Source: Desulfarculus sp. | GTDB lineage: Bacteria > Desulfobacterota > Desulfarculia > Desulfarculales > Desulfarculaceae | DNA: 18,906 nucleotides | Direction: 5' to 3' | Assembly (NCBI GenBank): GCA_020216805.1 | Contig: JAIWNN010000022.1 | Span: 1-18,906 of the forward strand | Shown here: positions 1 through 6,718 of the stretch, piece by piece | How positions within the stretch are numbered: the first letter of the stretch is position 1 | Layout of the letters: every line of letters starts with the position of its first letter | The notes under the pieces: generated by a model | What the model was told of the DNA's origin: nothing | The model's database searches: none | Seen by the model: the letters and a program-made list of their open reading frames with translations, nothing else | Position numbers and translations under genes: made by a program

Positions 1-58
1 TCAAGGGCCGGGGCTAGAACCGGTCGCGGTGAATCGCCGACGGCGCTGAGTCGGCGGA

Positions 59-101
59 AGAAAAAACCAGGGGCGGCCGGGGTCAGGCTCCGGTCGCCCC
101 T
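59..101 (-). terminator. Intrinsic terminator of the TRAP/IclR operon
   Basis: Read on the minus strand, AGGGGCG (101-95) pairs with CGCCCCT (75-69). An inner CCGG/CCGG step lies inside it, and GG plus six T (66-61) follow. It sits 37 bp after the stop codon of the TRAP permease, where the four-gene minus-strand operon should end. A second perfect 7-bp inverted repeat (35-41 with 50-56, loop 42-49) lies just beyond the T run and may act as a backup or belong to the neighbouring transcript. No gene is visible in 1-137. Confidence 0.8.
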
Positions 102-137
102 CGCTTTCGCCGGGTGGGGGGAATGATGGTCAGCAGA

Positions 138-2051
138 TTACTCCTGGCGGGTTCGAGGCCATTGCCAGAGGGCAAAGGCGATGACGACCACGCATGCCGT
201 CGCTCCCAGCAGTCCCAGCCCGGGCTGGGGCATGATGGCCGTCACGGCCGCGCCCAGCATGGCCAGGCGCAGCGCCGGATTCAGGCGGCGTCCGGCCCAG
301 CCTTCCAGGGCGGTGGCCATCAGCACCACCGCCAGCAGGGACAGACCCAGGATGGCCAGGATGGGCAGCGCCGGGGTGTCCACGATGAGCAGGGCCGGGT
401 GGTAGACGTAGATGAAGGGGATCACGAAACCCGAGAAGCCCAGCCGGAAGGCGGTGAAGCCGGTGCGGGTGGGATTGGACTTGGCGATGCCCGCCCCGGC
501 GTAGGCCGCGATGGCCACCGGCGGGGTGATGAAAGAGATGATGGCGAAGTAGAAGACGAACATGTTGGCCGCCAGGGGTTGCACCCCCGCGGAGACCAGG
601 GCCGGGGCTCCCACCGTGGCCGCGATGACGTAGGCGGCGGTGGAGGGCAGGCCCATGCCCAGCACGATGCAGGCCGTCATCACCATCAACAACATGAGGA
701 ACAAGTTGTTGCCCGAGAGATCGAAGACGATCTGGGTGAACTTGACCCCGATCCCGGTCATGCTCACGATGCCGATCACCAAGCCGGCCGAGGCGCAGGC
801 GGCCGCCACCGGCGCGGTGGTGGCCGCCGCCTTGACGAAGGCGTCCTTGATCTCGCGCAGGGGTAAACGGCGCTCCAGGATCAGGGTCTTGACGATGCCC
901 ACCACCAGCAGCACCGCGATGGCGAAGATGGCGGCGTAATTGGCCGACAGCTCCACGATTAGGAGAAGATAGACAAGCACCGCGATGGGCACCAGGTGGT
1001 AGTAGCCGGCTTTGAAGACCTCCTTGAAGCGGGGCAGGTCGGCGCGCCTTTCGCCCTTCAGGCCCTGGCTGCCGGCCTGGAGATAGACCGCCAGGCCCAG
1101 GCTGAGGTAGTAGAGGATGCCTGGCAGCAGACCGGCCAGCACGATGTTGGCGTAGGGGGTGCCGGTCATGTCGGCCATGACGAAGGCGGCCGCGCCCATC
1201 ACCGGGGGCAGGATCTGCCCACCGGTGGAGGCCACCGCCTCCACCGCGCCGGCGTAGTGAGGCTGGTAGCCCACCCGCTTCATCAGGGGAATGGTGAAGG
1301 TGCCGGTGGTGACCACGTTGGCCACCGCGCTGCCGTTGATGGAGCCCATCATGGCCGAGGAGAGCACCGCCGCCTCGGCCGGTCCGCCGCGCATGCGGCC
1401 GGTCAGGGCGTAGGCGATGTCGATGAAGAACTTGCCGGCCCCGAACTGGTCCAACAGCTCGCCGAAGATGATATAGAGGCTGACGAAGGAGACCGAGGCT
1501 CCGATGGGGGTGCCGAACAGGCCCTCCAGGGTCCAGGCCAGGTAGCTGGTGATGTACTCCAGGTCATAGCCCTTGTGGGCCACCATCTCGGGCATGTAGG
1601 GGCCCAACAGGGCGTAGGCCAGGAAGGCCCCGGCGATGATGGTCAGCGGCAGGCCCACCGCCTGCTGGCTGGTCAAAAGCACCAGGGCGATGAGCGCCAG
1701 GCCGGCCAACGCGTCCAGCTCGCCGATGCCCATGATCCCGCGCTCCAGGATGGACTGGGGATCGGAGGTGATAAGGTAGTAGCCACCCACCACCGCCACC
1801 AACAATAGGATCAGGACATAGACTCCACCGCTCAACCATCCGCGCCGGGTCAGGTGGTCGCGGCATTTATAGAGATACCAGACCAGCATGATCGCGAAGA
1901 CGTGGACAATGCGTTGCTGGAGGACGTTGAGGTCGGTGTCCACGCCCAGGTAGAGGTGGAACAGGGTCAGCGCGGTCGAGACCAGGAAGATCAGGGTGGT
2001 CAGGAAGCGGTTGATCCTGGCGGGGCTCGCGGTGCTGGGACGATCTGACAT
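138..2051 (-). CDS. TRAP transporter permease, fused DctQM type (TAXI subfamily)
   Basis: This is the inner-membrane component of a tripartite ATP-independent periplasmic transporter, driven by an ion gradient, that takes a ligand from the TAXI binding protein encoded just upstream. The 637-residue protein is hydrophobic throughout. The first ~130 residues form a DctQ-like small membrane domain with about four helices, and the rest is a DctM-like domain with many helices. DctM signatures seen are EAVASTGGQILPPVMGAAAF, GSINGSAVANVV and GMGLPSTAAYVIAATVGAP. The fused arrangement and the length are usual for TAXI-type systems. The start ATG has AGGAG about 10 bp upstream. It is the last gene of the operon, separated from the binding-protein gene by a 114-bp spacer that holds a long hairpin. 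The substrate cannot be read from the sequence; organic acids are usual for the class. Confidence 0.93.
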   Translation of the reverse strand: MSDRPSTASPARINRFLTTLIFLVSTALTLFHLYLGVDTDLNVLQQRIVHVFAIMLVWYLYKCRDHLTRRGWLSGGVYVLILLLVAVVGGYYLITSDPQSILERGIMGIGELDALAGLALIALVLLTSQQAVGLPLTIIAGAFLAYALLGPYMPEMVAHKGYDLEYITSYLAWTLEGLFGTPIGASVSFVSLYIIFGELLDQFGAGKFFIDIAYALTGRMRGGPAEAAVLSSAMMGSINGSAVANVVTTGTFTIPLMKRVGYQPHYAGAVEAVASTGGQILPPVMGAAAFVMADMTGTPYANIVLAGLLPGILYYLSLGLAVYLQAGSQGLKGERRADLPRFKEVFKAGYYHLVPIAVLVYLLLIVELSANYAAIFAIAVLLVVGIVKTLILERRLPLREIKDAFVKAAATTAPVAAACASAGLVIGIVSMTGIGVKFTQIVFDLSGNNLFLMLLMVMTACIVLGMGLPSTAAYVIAATVGAPALVSAGVQPLAANMFVFYFAIISFITPPVAIAAYAGAGIAKSNPTRTGFTAFRLGFSGFVIPFIYVYHPALLIVDTPALPILAILGLSLLAVVLMATALEGWAGRRLNPALRLAMLGAAVTAIMPQPGLGLLGATACVVVIAFALWQWPRTRQE

Positions 2052-2108
2052 GGGTTGTGGGCTCCTGTGCAGCCGGGCGGTTTTGGGCCGAGACAGGCGG
2101 ACCGGGGA

Positions 2109-2158
2109 ACCGTCCCGGCCCCATCCCCCGCCGGAGCGGGTTCAGGGACCGGGACGGT
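2109..2158 (-). promoter_or_regulatory. Intercistronic hairpin between binding protein and TRAP permease
   Basis: ACCGTCCCGG (2109-2118) is perfectly complementary to CCGGGACGGT (2149-2158), a 10-bp stem. An inner 5-bp hairpin, CCCGC/GCGGG (2127-2131 with 2136-2140), is nested inside. There is no T run, so it is unlikely to be a full terminator. It starts 8 bp after the binding-protein stop codon. By analogy with other transporter operons it may protect the upstream mRNA or reduce permease expression; that role is inference. Confidence 0.6.
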
Positions 2159-2165
2159 GGGGGGG

Positions 2166-3158
2166 CTATTTCTTGTACTCGGGCGGATAAAGCTTGGGAT
2201 CGATCTTCAGGCCCTTCTCCTCGAAGAACTTGATGGCCCCCGGGTGCAGGGGGGTGCCGATCTCGTTGAGAGCCGTCTCTAACTGAACCTGCTGCTTGAC
2301 CGCCGCGTGCACGCCGTTCCACTCGTCCTGGTGCTCCCAGATGGCCTTCATGATGCGGTAGACATCATCGGTGGTGAAGTCGGCCTTGGTGGTGGTGTAC
2401 ATGATGATGCGGCTGATGGGCACCTGGACATCGACTTCCACGCCCTTATAGGTCCCGGCCGGTATGGTGTGCATGGTGTAGAAGGGGAACCGCTGGTAGA
2501 AGGCGGGGTCGTTCAGGGGGATCATCTTGACGGTCATGGAGTTGGTCAGATCCAGCAGGGCCGCCGACTTGATGGGGTGGGTGCAGATGAAGCCGTCGAT
2601 GCGGCCGTCCTTCAGGGCCTGGACCGCCTCGGTCTCGGGGATGAACTGGGGCTTGAGGTCCTTGTAGGTCAGGCCGTAGAAGCCAAGGATCATGCGGGCG
2701 GCCATCTCTCCGCCGCTGCCGGCCGGGCCTACGCCCACGGTCTTGCCCTTGAAGTCGGCGATGGACTTCACCGGGCTGTCGGCGGCCACGAAGACCTGCA
2801 CATAAGAGTAGATGGTGGAGAACATGGCCCGGATGTTGTCCATCTTGCGCTTGGCGAAGTCGCCCTCGCCGTTGTAGGCCATGGCCGCGATCTCCGATTG
2901 GGAGATGCCCATCCACATCTTGCCGGTGCTCAAGTTGCGCAGGTTCTCCACCGAGGCGGCGGTGGCCTCGCCGGTGGCGGCGAAGCCGGGCACGTACTTG
3001 GTGATCACCTGGCCCATGGCCACGCCCATGGGATAGAGCGCCCCGGCGGTGCCGGCGGTGCCGATCGAAAAACGCTTGGTGTCGGCCGCGCCGGCCGCGC
3101 CGACGCCCAGAGCGGCCGTCAACATTATCGCCGCGACCATCGCGAGATATTTTCGCAT
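2166..3158 (-). CDS. TAXI-family TRAP transporter substrate-binding protein
   Basis: This is the periplasmic ligand-binding subunit that delivers substrate to the fused TRAP permease encoded next. The protein has 330 residues. A signal peptide (MRK, hydrophobic core, AAGAA) probably ends near residue 25. The mature start, RFSIGTAGTAGALYPMG, is the classic TAXI beginning. It is followed by ATAASVENLRNL, VGVGPAGSGGEMAAR and an ending in PEYKK. I start it at 3158 because AGGAGG (3171-3166) lies 7 bp upstream and the signal peptide then begins correctly. A longer frame from 3227 would add 23 residues that do not resemble an export signal. The gene follows the EPSP-synthase-like gene by 85 bp in the same operon. 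TAXI proteins are related to glutamate/glutamine-binding folds, but the ligand here is unknown. Confidence 0.93.
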   Translation of the reverse strand: MRKYLAMVAAIMLTAALGVGAAGAADTKRFSIGTAGTAGALYPMGVAMGQVITKYVPGFAATGEATAASVENLRNLSTGKMWMGISQSEIAAMAYNGEGDFAKRKMDNIRAMFSTIYSYVQVFVAADSPVKSIADFKGKTVGVGPAGSGGEMAARMILGFYGLTYKDLKPQFIPETEAVQALKDGRIDGFICTHPIKSAALLDLTNSMTVKMIPLNDPAFYQRFPFYTMHTIPAGTYKGVEVDVQVPISRIIMYTTTKADFTTDDVYRIMKAIWEHQDEWNGVHAAVKQQVQLETALNEIGTPLHPGAIKFFEEKGLKIDPKLYPPEYKK

Positions 3159-3196
3159 GACCATTCCTCCTGGCCTGGTGTTGGTTTTCAACGCCC

Positions 3197-3212
3197 CCGG
3201 CCGCGTGGCCGG
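3197..3212 (-). other. Small intercistronic hairpin upstream of the TAXI gene
   Basis: CCGGCC (3197-3202), loop GCGT and GGCCGG (3207-3212) form a perfect 6-bp stem in the 85-bp gap between the EPSP-synthase-like gene and the TAXI gene. No T run follows on the minus strand. It may mark an mRNA processing or stability site, or be chance in GC-rich DNA. Confidence 0.35.
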
Positions 3213-3243
3213 CGGTGGTTGAGTCAAGCGCGGGTCGCCGGGT

Positions 3244-4533
3244 TTAGGCTCGCTCCACCTGCTGGATGTCCGCCCCCAGGGCCGTGAAGACCTGGTGGAA
3301 ATTGGGAAAGGACACCGCCACGTACTCCGCGTCGCCGATGACGGTCTCGCCCTCGGCCATCATGGCCGCCACCGCGCTGGCCATCACGATGCGGTGGTCG
3401 TGGCGGCCGTCGATGCGGGCGCCCTTGAGATTGGATTGGTAGATGGTCAGGGTGTCGGGGGTCTCCTCGAAGCGCCCCCCCATCTTGGTCAGTTCCTCCA
3501 TGATCGACCGAGTGCGGTCGGTCTCCTTGAGCCGGCTGGCGGCGATGTTTCTGAGCACCGTCTTGCCCTTGGCCTTGCAACCCAGGACGGCCAGGGCCGG
3601 CACCGCGTCCGGCGTGCCGGAGCAGTCGATCTCGATGCCGTTGAGTTCGTTGCCGCCCTCGACGGTCACGGTGCGGCCGCCGTCGGCGAAGGTCACGTTG
3701 CCGCCCATGGCCTTGATGATGTGAGGATAGGCTTTCTCGCCAGCGAAGTCATCGGGGTCCATGCCCACGAAGGTGACCTTGGAGTCGGTGATGGCCGCCG
3801 CCACCATGGGATAGCCGGAGCTGCCCCAGTCCGACGGCACCACCGCCTCGCAGGCGGTGTATTTCTGGCCGCCGGGGATGGTGAACTCCTCGTAGTCGCG
3901 GTGACGGCAGGTGGCCCCGAAAAGCCGCATCCACCCTATGGTCATGTTGACGTAGGGCCGCTCCATCAGGTTGTCCTCCAGCACCGTCACGCCGTCGGGG
4001 GTCAGGGCCCCGGCGATGAGCAGGGGGCTGAGCCACTGGGAGTTCACCCCCGGCAGTTGGGTGCGTCCGCCCTTCATGGGGCCCTTGATGACCAGGGGGG
4101 CCACCCCGGCGTTGCGGGTGGAGAAGACCGAGGCCCCCAGGTCGTTCAAAGCGTCGATCAGGGGCTGGGCCGGACGGCGGCAGATCTGGTAGTCGCCGCT
4201 GATCACCGAACAGCCGTCGATCAGGGCGGCGATGGCGGTCAGCAGATAGTAGCCGGTGCCGGAATTGCCGGCGTCCAGCACACAGCCCGGCACCTGGGGC
4301 TGATTGCCCACGCCCTCGAAGACCCATTGCTCGGGGTTGGATGTGTCGATTTTGGCCCCCAGGGCCCGCATCATGCCCACGATCGAGAAGCTGTCCACCC
4401 CGGGCAGGGGATTGGTGATGCGCGAGACGCCCTCGGCCAGGCCGCCCAGGACGATGGCCCGGGCGCTGGCGGATTTGTTGCCCGGAATCCGGGTGGTTCC
4501 GTTGAGACTGGATGGCTTGACGATGAAATGCAC
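3244..4533 (-). CDS. EPSP-synthase-fold enolpyruvyl transferase homologue, divergent active site
   Basis: The 429-residue protein spans the full EPSP synthase (3-phosphoshikimate 1-carboxyvinyltransferase, AroA) family length. Family motifs are PGNKSASAR (17-25; K20, S21 and R25 correspond to E. coli K22, S23 and R27), LDAGNSGTG (86-94), RRP (119-121; R124 equivalent), NSQW (164-167), TPDAV, LKETDR and DHR. Several catalytic or ligand positions differ when aligned by eye to E. coli AroA: R100 is Y96, S169 is N164, S197 is Glu, N336 is Ala and K411 is Val (in YVAVSFPNF). These residues bind the shikimate-3-phosphate phosphate group or PEP. A classical AroA activity is therefore doubtful, and I give no gene symbol. 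The start is GTG with GGAG 8 bp upstream. It lies 28 bp after the IclR gene and before a TRAP-TAXI transporter, which suggests a role tied to the imported compound. Automatic annotation would call it aroA. Confidence 0.85.
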   Translation of the reverse strand: MHFIVKPSSLNGTTRIPGNKSASARAIVLGGLAEGVSRITNPLPGVDSFSIVGMMRALGAKIDTSNPEQWVFEGVGNQPQVPGCVLDAGNSGTGYYLLTAIAALIDGCSVISGDYQICRRPAQPLIDALNDLGASVFSTRNAGVAPLVIKGPMKGGRTQLPGVNSQWLSPLLIAGALTPDGVTVLEDNLMERPYVNMTIGWMRLFGATCRHRDYEEFTIPGGQKYTACEAVVPSDWGSSGYPMVAAAITDSKVTFVGMDPDDFAGEKAYPHIIKAMGGNVTFADGGRTVTVEGGNELNGIEIDCSGTPDAVPALAVLGCKAKGKTVLRNIAASRLKETDRTRSIMEELTKMGGRFEETPDTLTIYQSNLKGARIDGRHDHRIVMASAVAAMMAEGETVIGDAEYVAVSFPNFHQVFTALGADIQQVERA

Positions 4534-4561
4534 GCTGGATGCTCCTTGCCGTTGACGGTGG

Positions 4562-5383
4562 TTAGGGAGTGACGGCCGCCGCCTCGAGGCGCACGGGTCG
4601 GCGCGCGCGGGCGCCCAGGCGGCGGGAAATCTCCTGACTGCACTCCCGGGCCAGGGCCAGGCAGCGCTCCTTCACCGCCGGGGTGAACTGCACTGTGGGC
4701 ACCAGCACCAGGAGGCCGGCGGCGGCCCGGTCGGGGCGTTGGTCGAAGATCGGAAAGGCCACGCCGGAGATGCCGGGGGCGGTCTCGTCGACGGCGATGG
4801 CGTAACCTTGGTCCCGCACCCGCTCCAGGCTGGTCAGCATCTCCGGGAGGGAAACCCCCACCCGGCCCTCCCAGAACTCGGGCGGGTAGGTGGTCAGCAA
4901 ATGGCGGCTCTCGGCCTTGGGGAGAAAAGCCAGCAACAGCTTGCCCAACAGGCCGTACCAGGGCGGGCGCACCAGGCCAACCTGGGAGCCCACCTTGAGC
5001 CCGTCGGAGTTCTCCCGCTTGTCGATGTAGACCAGCTTGTCCTCGCGTAGCAGCCCCACGATGAGGGTGTAGGGCAATTGGGCGGCCAAATGGTCCAGGT
5101 GGCGGGGCAACAGGCCGGAGAGATTGAAGCCGGCCTGGGCCACGTGACCCAGTTGGAAAATTTTGAGCCCCAGGCTGTAGCGGTTGTCCACCGGGTCCAG
5201 GTGGAGGTAACCGGATTCCAGCAGCGGATTAACGGTGCGATAGAGGGTGGCCCGGGGCAGACCGGTCTGCTGCACCAGCTCGCCCAGGGTTAGGCGCTGA
5301 CGCTCGAAGCTGAAGCAATCCAAGATCTTAATTGTCTTGGCGATGGTCTTGTTTCCCGGAAGGCTGCTAGCCAAGCGCTTCAT
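4562..5383 (-). CDS. IclR-family transcriptional regulator
   Basis: This is a DNA-binding regulator that probably controls its own operon in response to a small molecule. The protein has 273 residues. Residues ~13-72 form the winged helix-turn-helix: LTLGELVQQTGLPRATLYRT is the HTH, followed by VNPLLESGYL and the wing DPVDNRYSLG. Residues ~80-255 are the IclR effector-binding domain, with VYIDKRE, GLLGKLLLAFLP, YAIAVDE and GVAFPIFD. It is the first gene of the minus-strand operon. Regulators of this family often control uptake and breakdown of organic acids or aromatic compounds, which agrees with the TRAP transporter downstream. A perfect 5-5-5 palindrome lies 13-28 bp upstream of the start and is a candidate autoregulatory site. 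The ribosome-binding site (GGACAGG before ATG) is weak. Confidence 0.93.
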   Translation of the reverse strand: MKRLASSLPGNKTIAKTIKILDCFSFERQRLTLGELVQQTGLPRATLYRTVNPLLESGYLHLDPVDNRYSLGLKIFQLGHVAQAGFNLSGLLPRHLDHLAAQLPYTLIVGLLREDKLVYIDKRENSDGLKVGSQVGLVRPPWYGLLGKLLLAFLPKAESRHLLTTYPPEFWEGRVGVSLPEMLTSLERVRDQGYAIAVDETAPGISGVAFPIFDQRPDRAAAGLLVLVPTVQFTPAVKERCLALARECSQEISRRLGARARRPVRLEAAAVTP

Positions 5384-5396
5384 CCTGTCCGCATAG

Positions 5397-5411
5397 TGAA
5401 CAATAGGTTCA
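5397..5411. promoter_or_regulatory. Candidate IclR operator palindrome
   Basis: TGAAC (5397-5401), spacer AATAG and GTTCA (5407-5411) form a perfect 15-bp inverted repeat just upstream of the iclR start codon. IclR proteins bind roughly 15-bp palindromes near their own promoters. That this regulator binds here is inference. Confidence 0.45.
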
Positions 5412-5420
5412 GATAATAAA

Positions 5421-5450
5421 TAATTACCCCCTTGCCAGGCGCTTTGTCAA
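5421..5450 (-). promoter_or_regulatory. Possible promoter of the IclR/TRAP operon
   Basis: On the minus strand a perfect TTGACA (5450-5445) is followed, after 18 bp, by TAATTA (5426-5421) within an AT-rich run. The -35 box is consensus but the -10 box is poor. The candidate operator lies directly downstream, at or after the expected transcript start. Confidence 0.4.
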
Positions 5451-5458
5451 GAGGGTGG

Positions 5459-5533
5459 CTGGCCCAGGCCGGAAAGGCCGGCCAGGGGCTGGCGCGACGC
5501 GCGGGCGGCCCCCCTGGGGCCCGTTGGCGTCGC
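5459..5533. repeat. Pair of GC-rich hairpins between divergent promoters
   Basis: First element: CTGGCC (5459-5464) pairs with GGCCAG (5480-5485), with inner GGCC/GGCC around a GGAAA loop. Second: GCGACGC (5494-5500) pairs with GCGTCGC (5527-5533), with inner CGGGC/GCCCG (5502-5506 with 5519-5523). Neither is followed by a T run. They lie between the two candidate promoters and might be untranscribed spacers or DNA cruciform/protein sites. Confidence 0.4.
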
Positions 5534-5579
5534 GGGGCAGGGGCATGGCGGGATGGATCAGGCGGCGGCGTCTCCGTGG

Positions 5580-5615
5580 TTGCCTCGGATCCTAACTTCC
5601 TATTATCATGGTTAG
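5580..5615 (+). promoter_or_regulatory. Possible promoter/operator of the MoxR-MCP-VWA operon
   Basis: TTGCCT (5580-5585) and TATTAT (5601-5606) resemble -35 and -10 boxes but are only 15 bp apart. The -10 box sits between the arms of a perfect inverted repeat, CTAAC (5592-5596) and GTTAG (5611-5615), which could be a regulator site. This is weak evidence. Confidence 0.25.
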
Positions 5616-5818
5616 TAAAATGGGTTGGAGGTGGTAACGCCTATTCCTTAATTAGGAGTGGGGGGGTATGGAGGTCGGGCCGGGGGGCTTCCGCTGGATG
5701 GAAATACCGACCAAGAATATGGAATGGCTTGTGCTGAGTTCCATTCAAGGTTACATTGCAGCCATCGGGCCTTCCTCGGTGAGGCCAGCGACCAACCCCC
5801 ATCGGCTATGGAGTCCCC

Positions 5819-6682
5819 ATGTCCCGCCATTTCGACCAGTTCAAAGGCACCGACCGCTATATCGTCTCCCCCGCCCTGCGCGACGTGGTGAACGTGGCCA
5901 TCAGCCTGGGCCGGCCCCTATTGGTCAAGGGCGAACCCGGCACCGGTAAGACCCTCCTGGCCCACAACATCGCCCGGGGCCTGAACAAAGAGCTGTTGAT
6001 CTGGAACATCAAGTCCACCACCAAGGCCAAGGATGGACTCTATGTCTATGACACCGTCCAGCGCCTCAACGACAGCCGTTTCGGCACCGGCGACGTCAGC
6101 GACATCAAGCGCTACATCCACCTGGGCCAGTTGGGCCGCGCCTTCACCGCCCCGGAGCAGGTGGTGCTGTTGATCGACGAGGTGGACAAGGCCGATCTGG
6201 AGTTCCCCAATGACCTGCTCAATGAGCTCGACGAGATGAGCTTTTACATCCCCGAGACGGACGAGACCATCGAGGCTCGCCAGCGGCCGATCGTGGTCAT
6301 CACCTCCAACTCGGAAAAGGAGCTGCCCGACGCCTTCCTGCGCCGCTGTGTCTTCCACTACATCGAATTCCCGGATCAATCCCTGATGCAGGACATCGTG
6401 CACGTGCACTTTCCCAACCTGGAGAAGCGGTTGCTCAAGGAGGTCCTGACCCGCTTTTATTGGCTGCGCGAGGTGGAGGGATTCCGCAAAAAACCATCCA
6501 CCAGCGAGTTGCTGGACTGGATCGCGGCCCTGATCGCCGGGGGCATCGAGCCCGAGAAGGTGGCCAAGGAACTGCCCTTCGCTGGCGCCTTGATCAAGAA
6601 AGAGCAGGACGCAGAGTTGCTGCAAGCGGTGCTGGAGCGCGGCGGCAAGGGCTCCACCCTGGGCCTGAGGAGTCGCTATTAG
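5819..6682 (+). CDS. MoxR-family AAA+ ATPase
   Basis: This is a cytoplasmic AAA+ ATPase of the MoxR class. Such proteins work with VWA-domain partners as chaperones that mature or insert cofactors into enzyme complexes, for example CoxD with CoxE. The 287 residues include Walker A GEPGTGKT (38-45), Walker B VVLLIDE (115-121), sensor-1 ITSN (161-164) and arginine-finger-like residues in DAFLRR (171-176). The stretch KSTTKAKDGLYVYDTVQRL (65-83) is typical of the subfamily found beside CoxE-like VWA proteins. The start ATG has GGAG 5 bp upstream. It is the first gene of a three-gene plus-strand operon, with the chemoreceptor gene 36 bp downstream and its probable VWA partner after that. The client complex is not encoded in this window. 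Confidence 0.93.
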   Translation: MSRHFDQFKGTDRYIVSPALRDVVNVAISLGRPLLVKGEPGTGKTLLAHNIARGLNKELLIWNIKSTTKAKDGLYVYDTVQRLNDSRFGTGDVSDIKRYIHLGQLGRAFTAPEQVVLLIDEVDKADLEFPNDLLNELDEMSFYIPETDETIEARQRPIVVITSNSEKELPDAFLRRCVFHYIEFPDQSLMQDIVHVHFPNLEKRLLKEVLTRFYWLREVEGFRKKPSTSELLDWIAALIAGGIEPEKVAKELPFAGALIKKEQDAELLQAVLERGGKGSTLGLRSRY

Positions 6683-6718
6683 GTGCTAGGTTGTCCGCCT
6701 TTAACTAGCGAGGATACT

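Larger units (their letters stand above)
5384..5818. other. Divergent intergenic region, IclR operon / MoxR operon
   Basis: This 435-bp region separates two divergently read operons. No convincing gene is present. From left to right it holds a palindrome close to iclR, a minus-strand promoter-like element, two back-to-back GC-rich hairpins (5459-5485 and 5494-5533), then an AT-richer stretch with a plus-strand promoter-like element inside a CTAAC/GTTAG inverted repeat. The last ~170 bp before the MoxR start would be a long 5' untranslated leader. Confidence 0.6.

Noticed and set aside
3244-4533. Calling the EPSPS-like gene aroA
   Set aside because: Five ligand-site residues differ from E. 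coli AroA by eye alignment, and the context is a transporter operon rather than shikimate biosynthesis.
996-4572. Long open frames on the plus strand opposite the TRAP, TAXI and EPSPS-like genes
   Set aside because: They are mirror frames of GC-rich genes, rich in Gly, His, Arg and Gln, with no family resemblance. The minus-strand frames encode clear families with ribosome-binding sites.
5668-5949. 93-residue plus-strand frame starting after AGGAG, before the MoxR gene
   Set aside because: It runs out of frame into the MoxR coding sequence, turns Pro/Arg-rich there and resembles nothing; most likely chance within the leader.
6683-6718. GTG start at 6683 for the chemoreceptor
   Set aside because: It would add 12 residues unlike a receptor N-terminus and would begin directly at the MoxR stop codon. 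ATG 6719 gives the usual short basic segment before the first helix.
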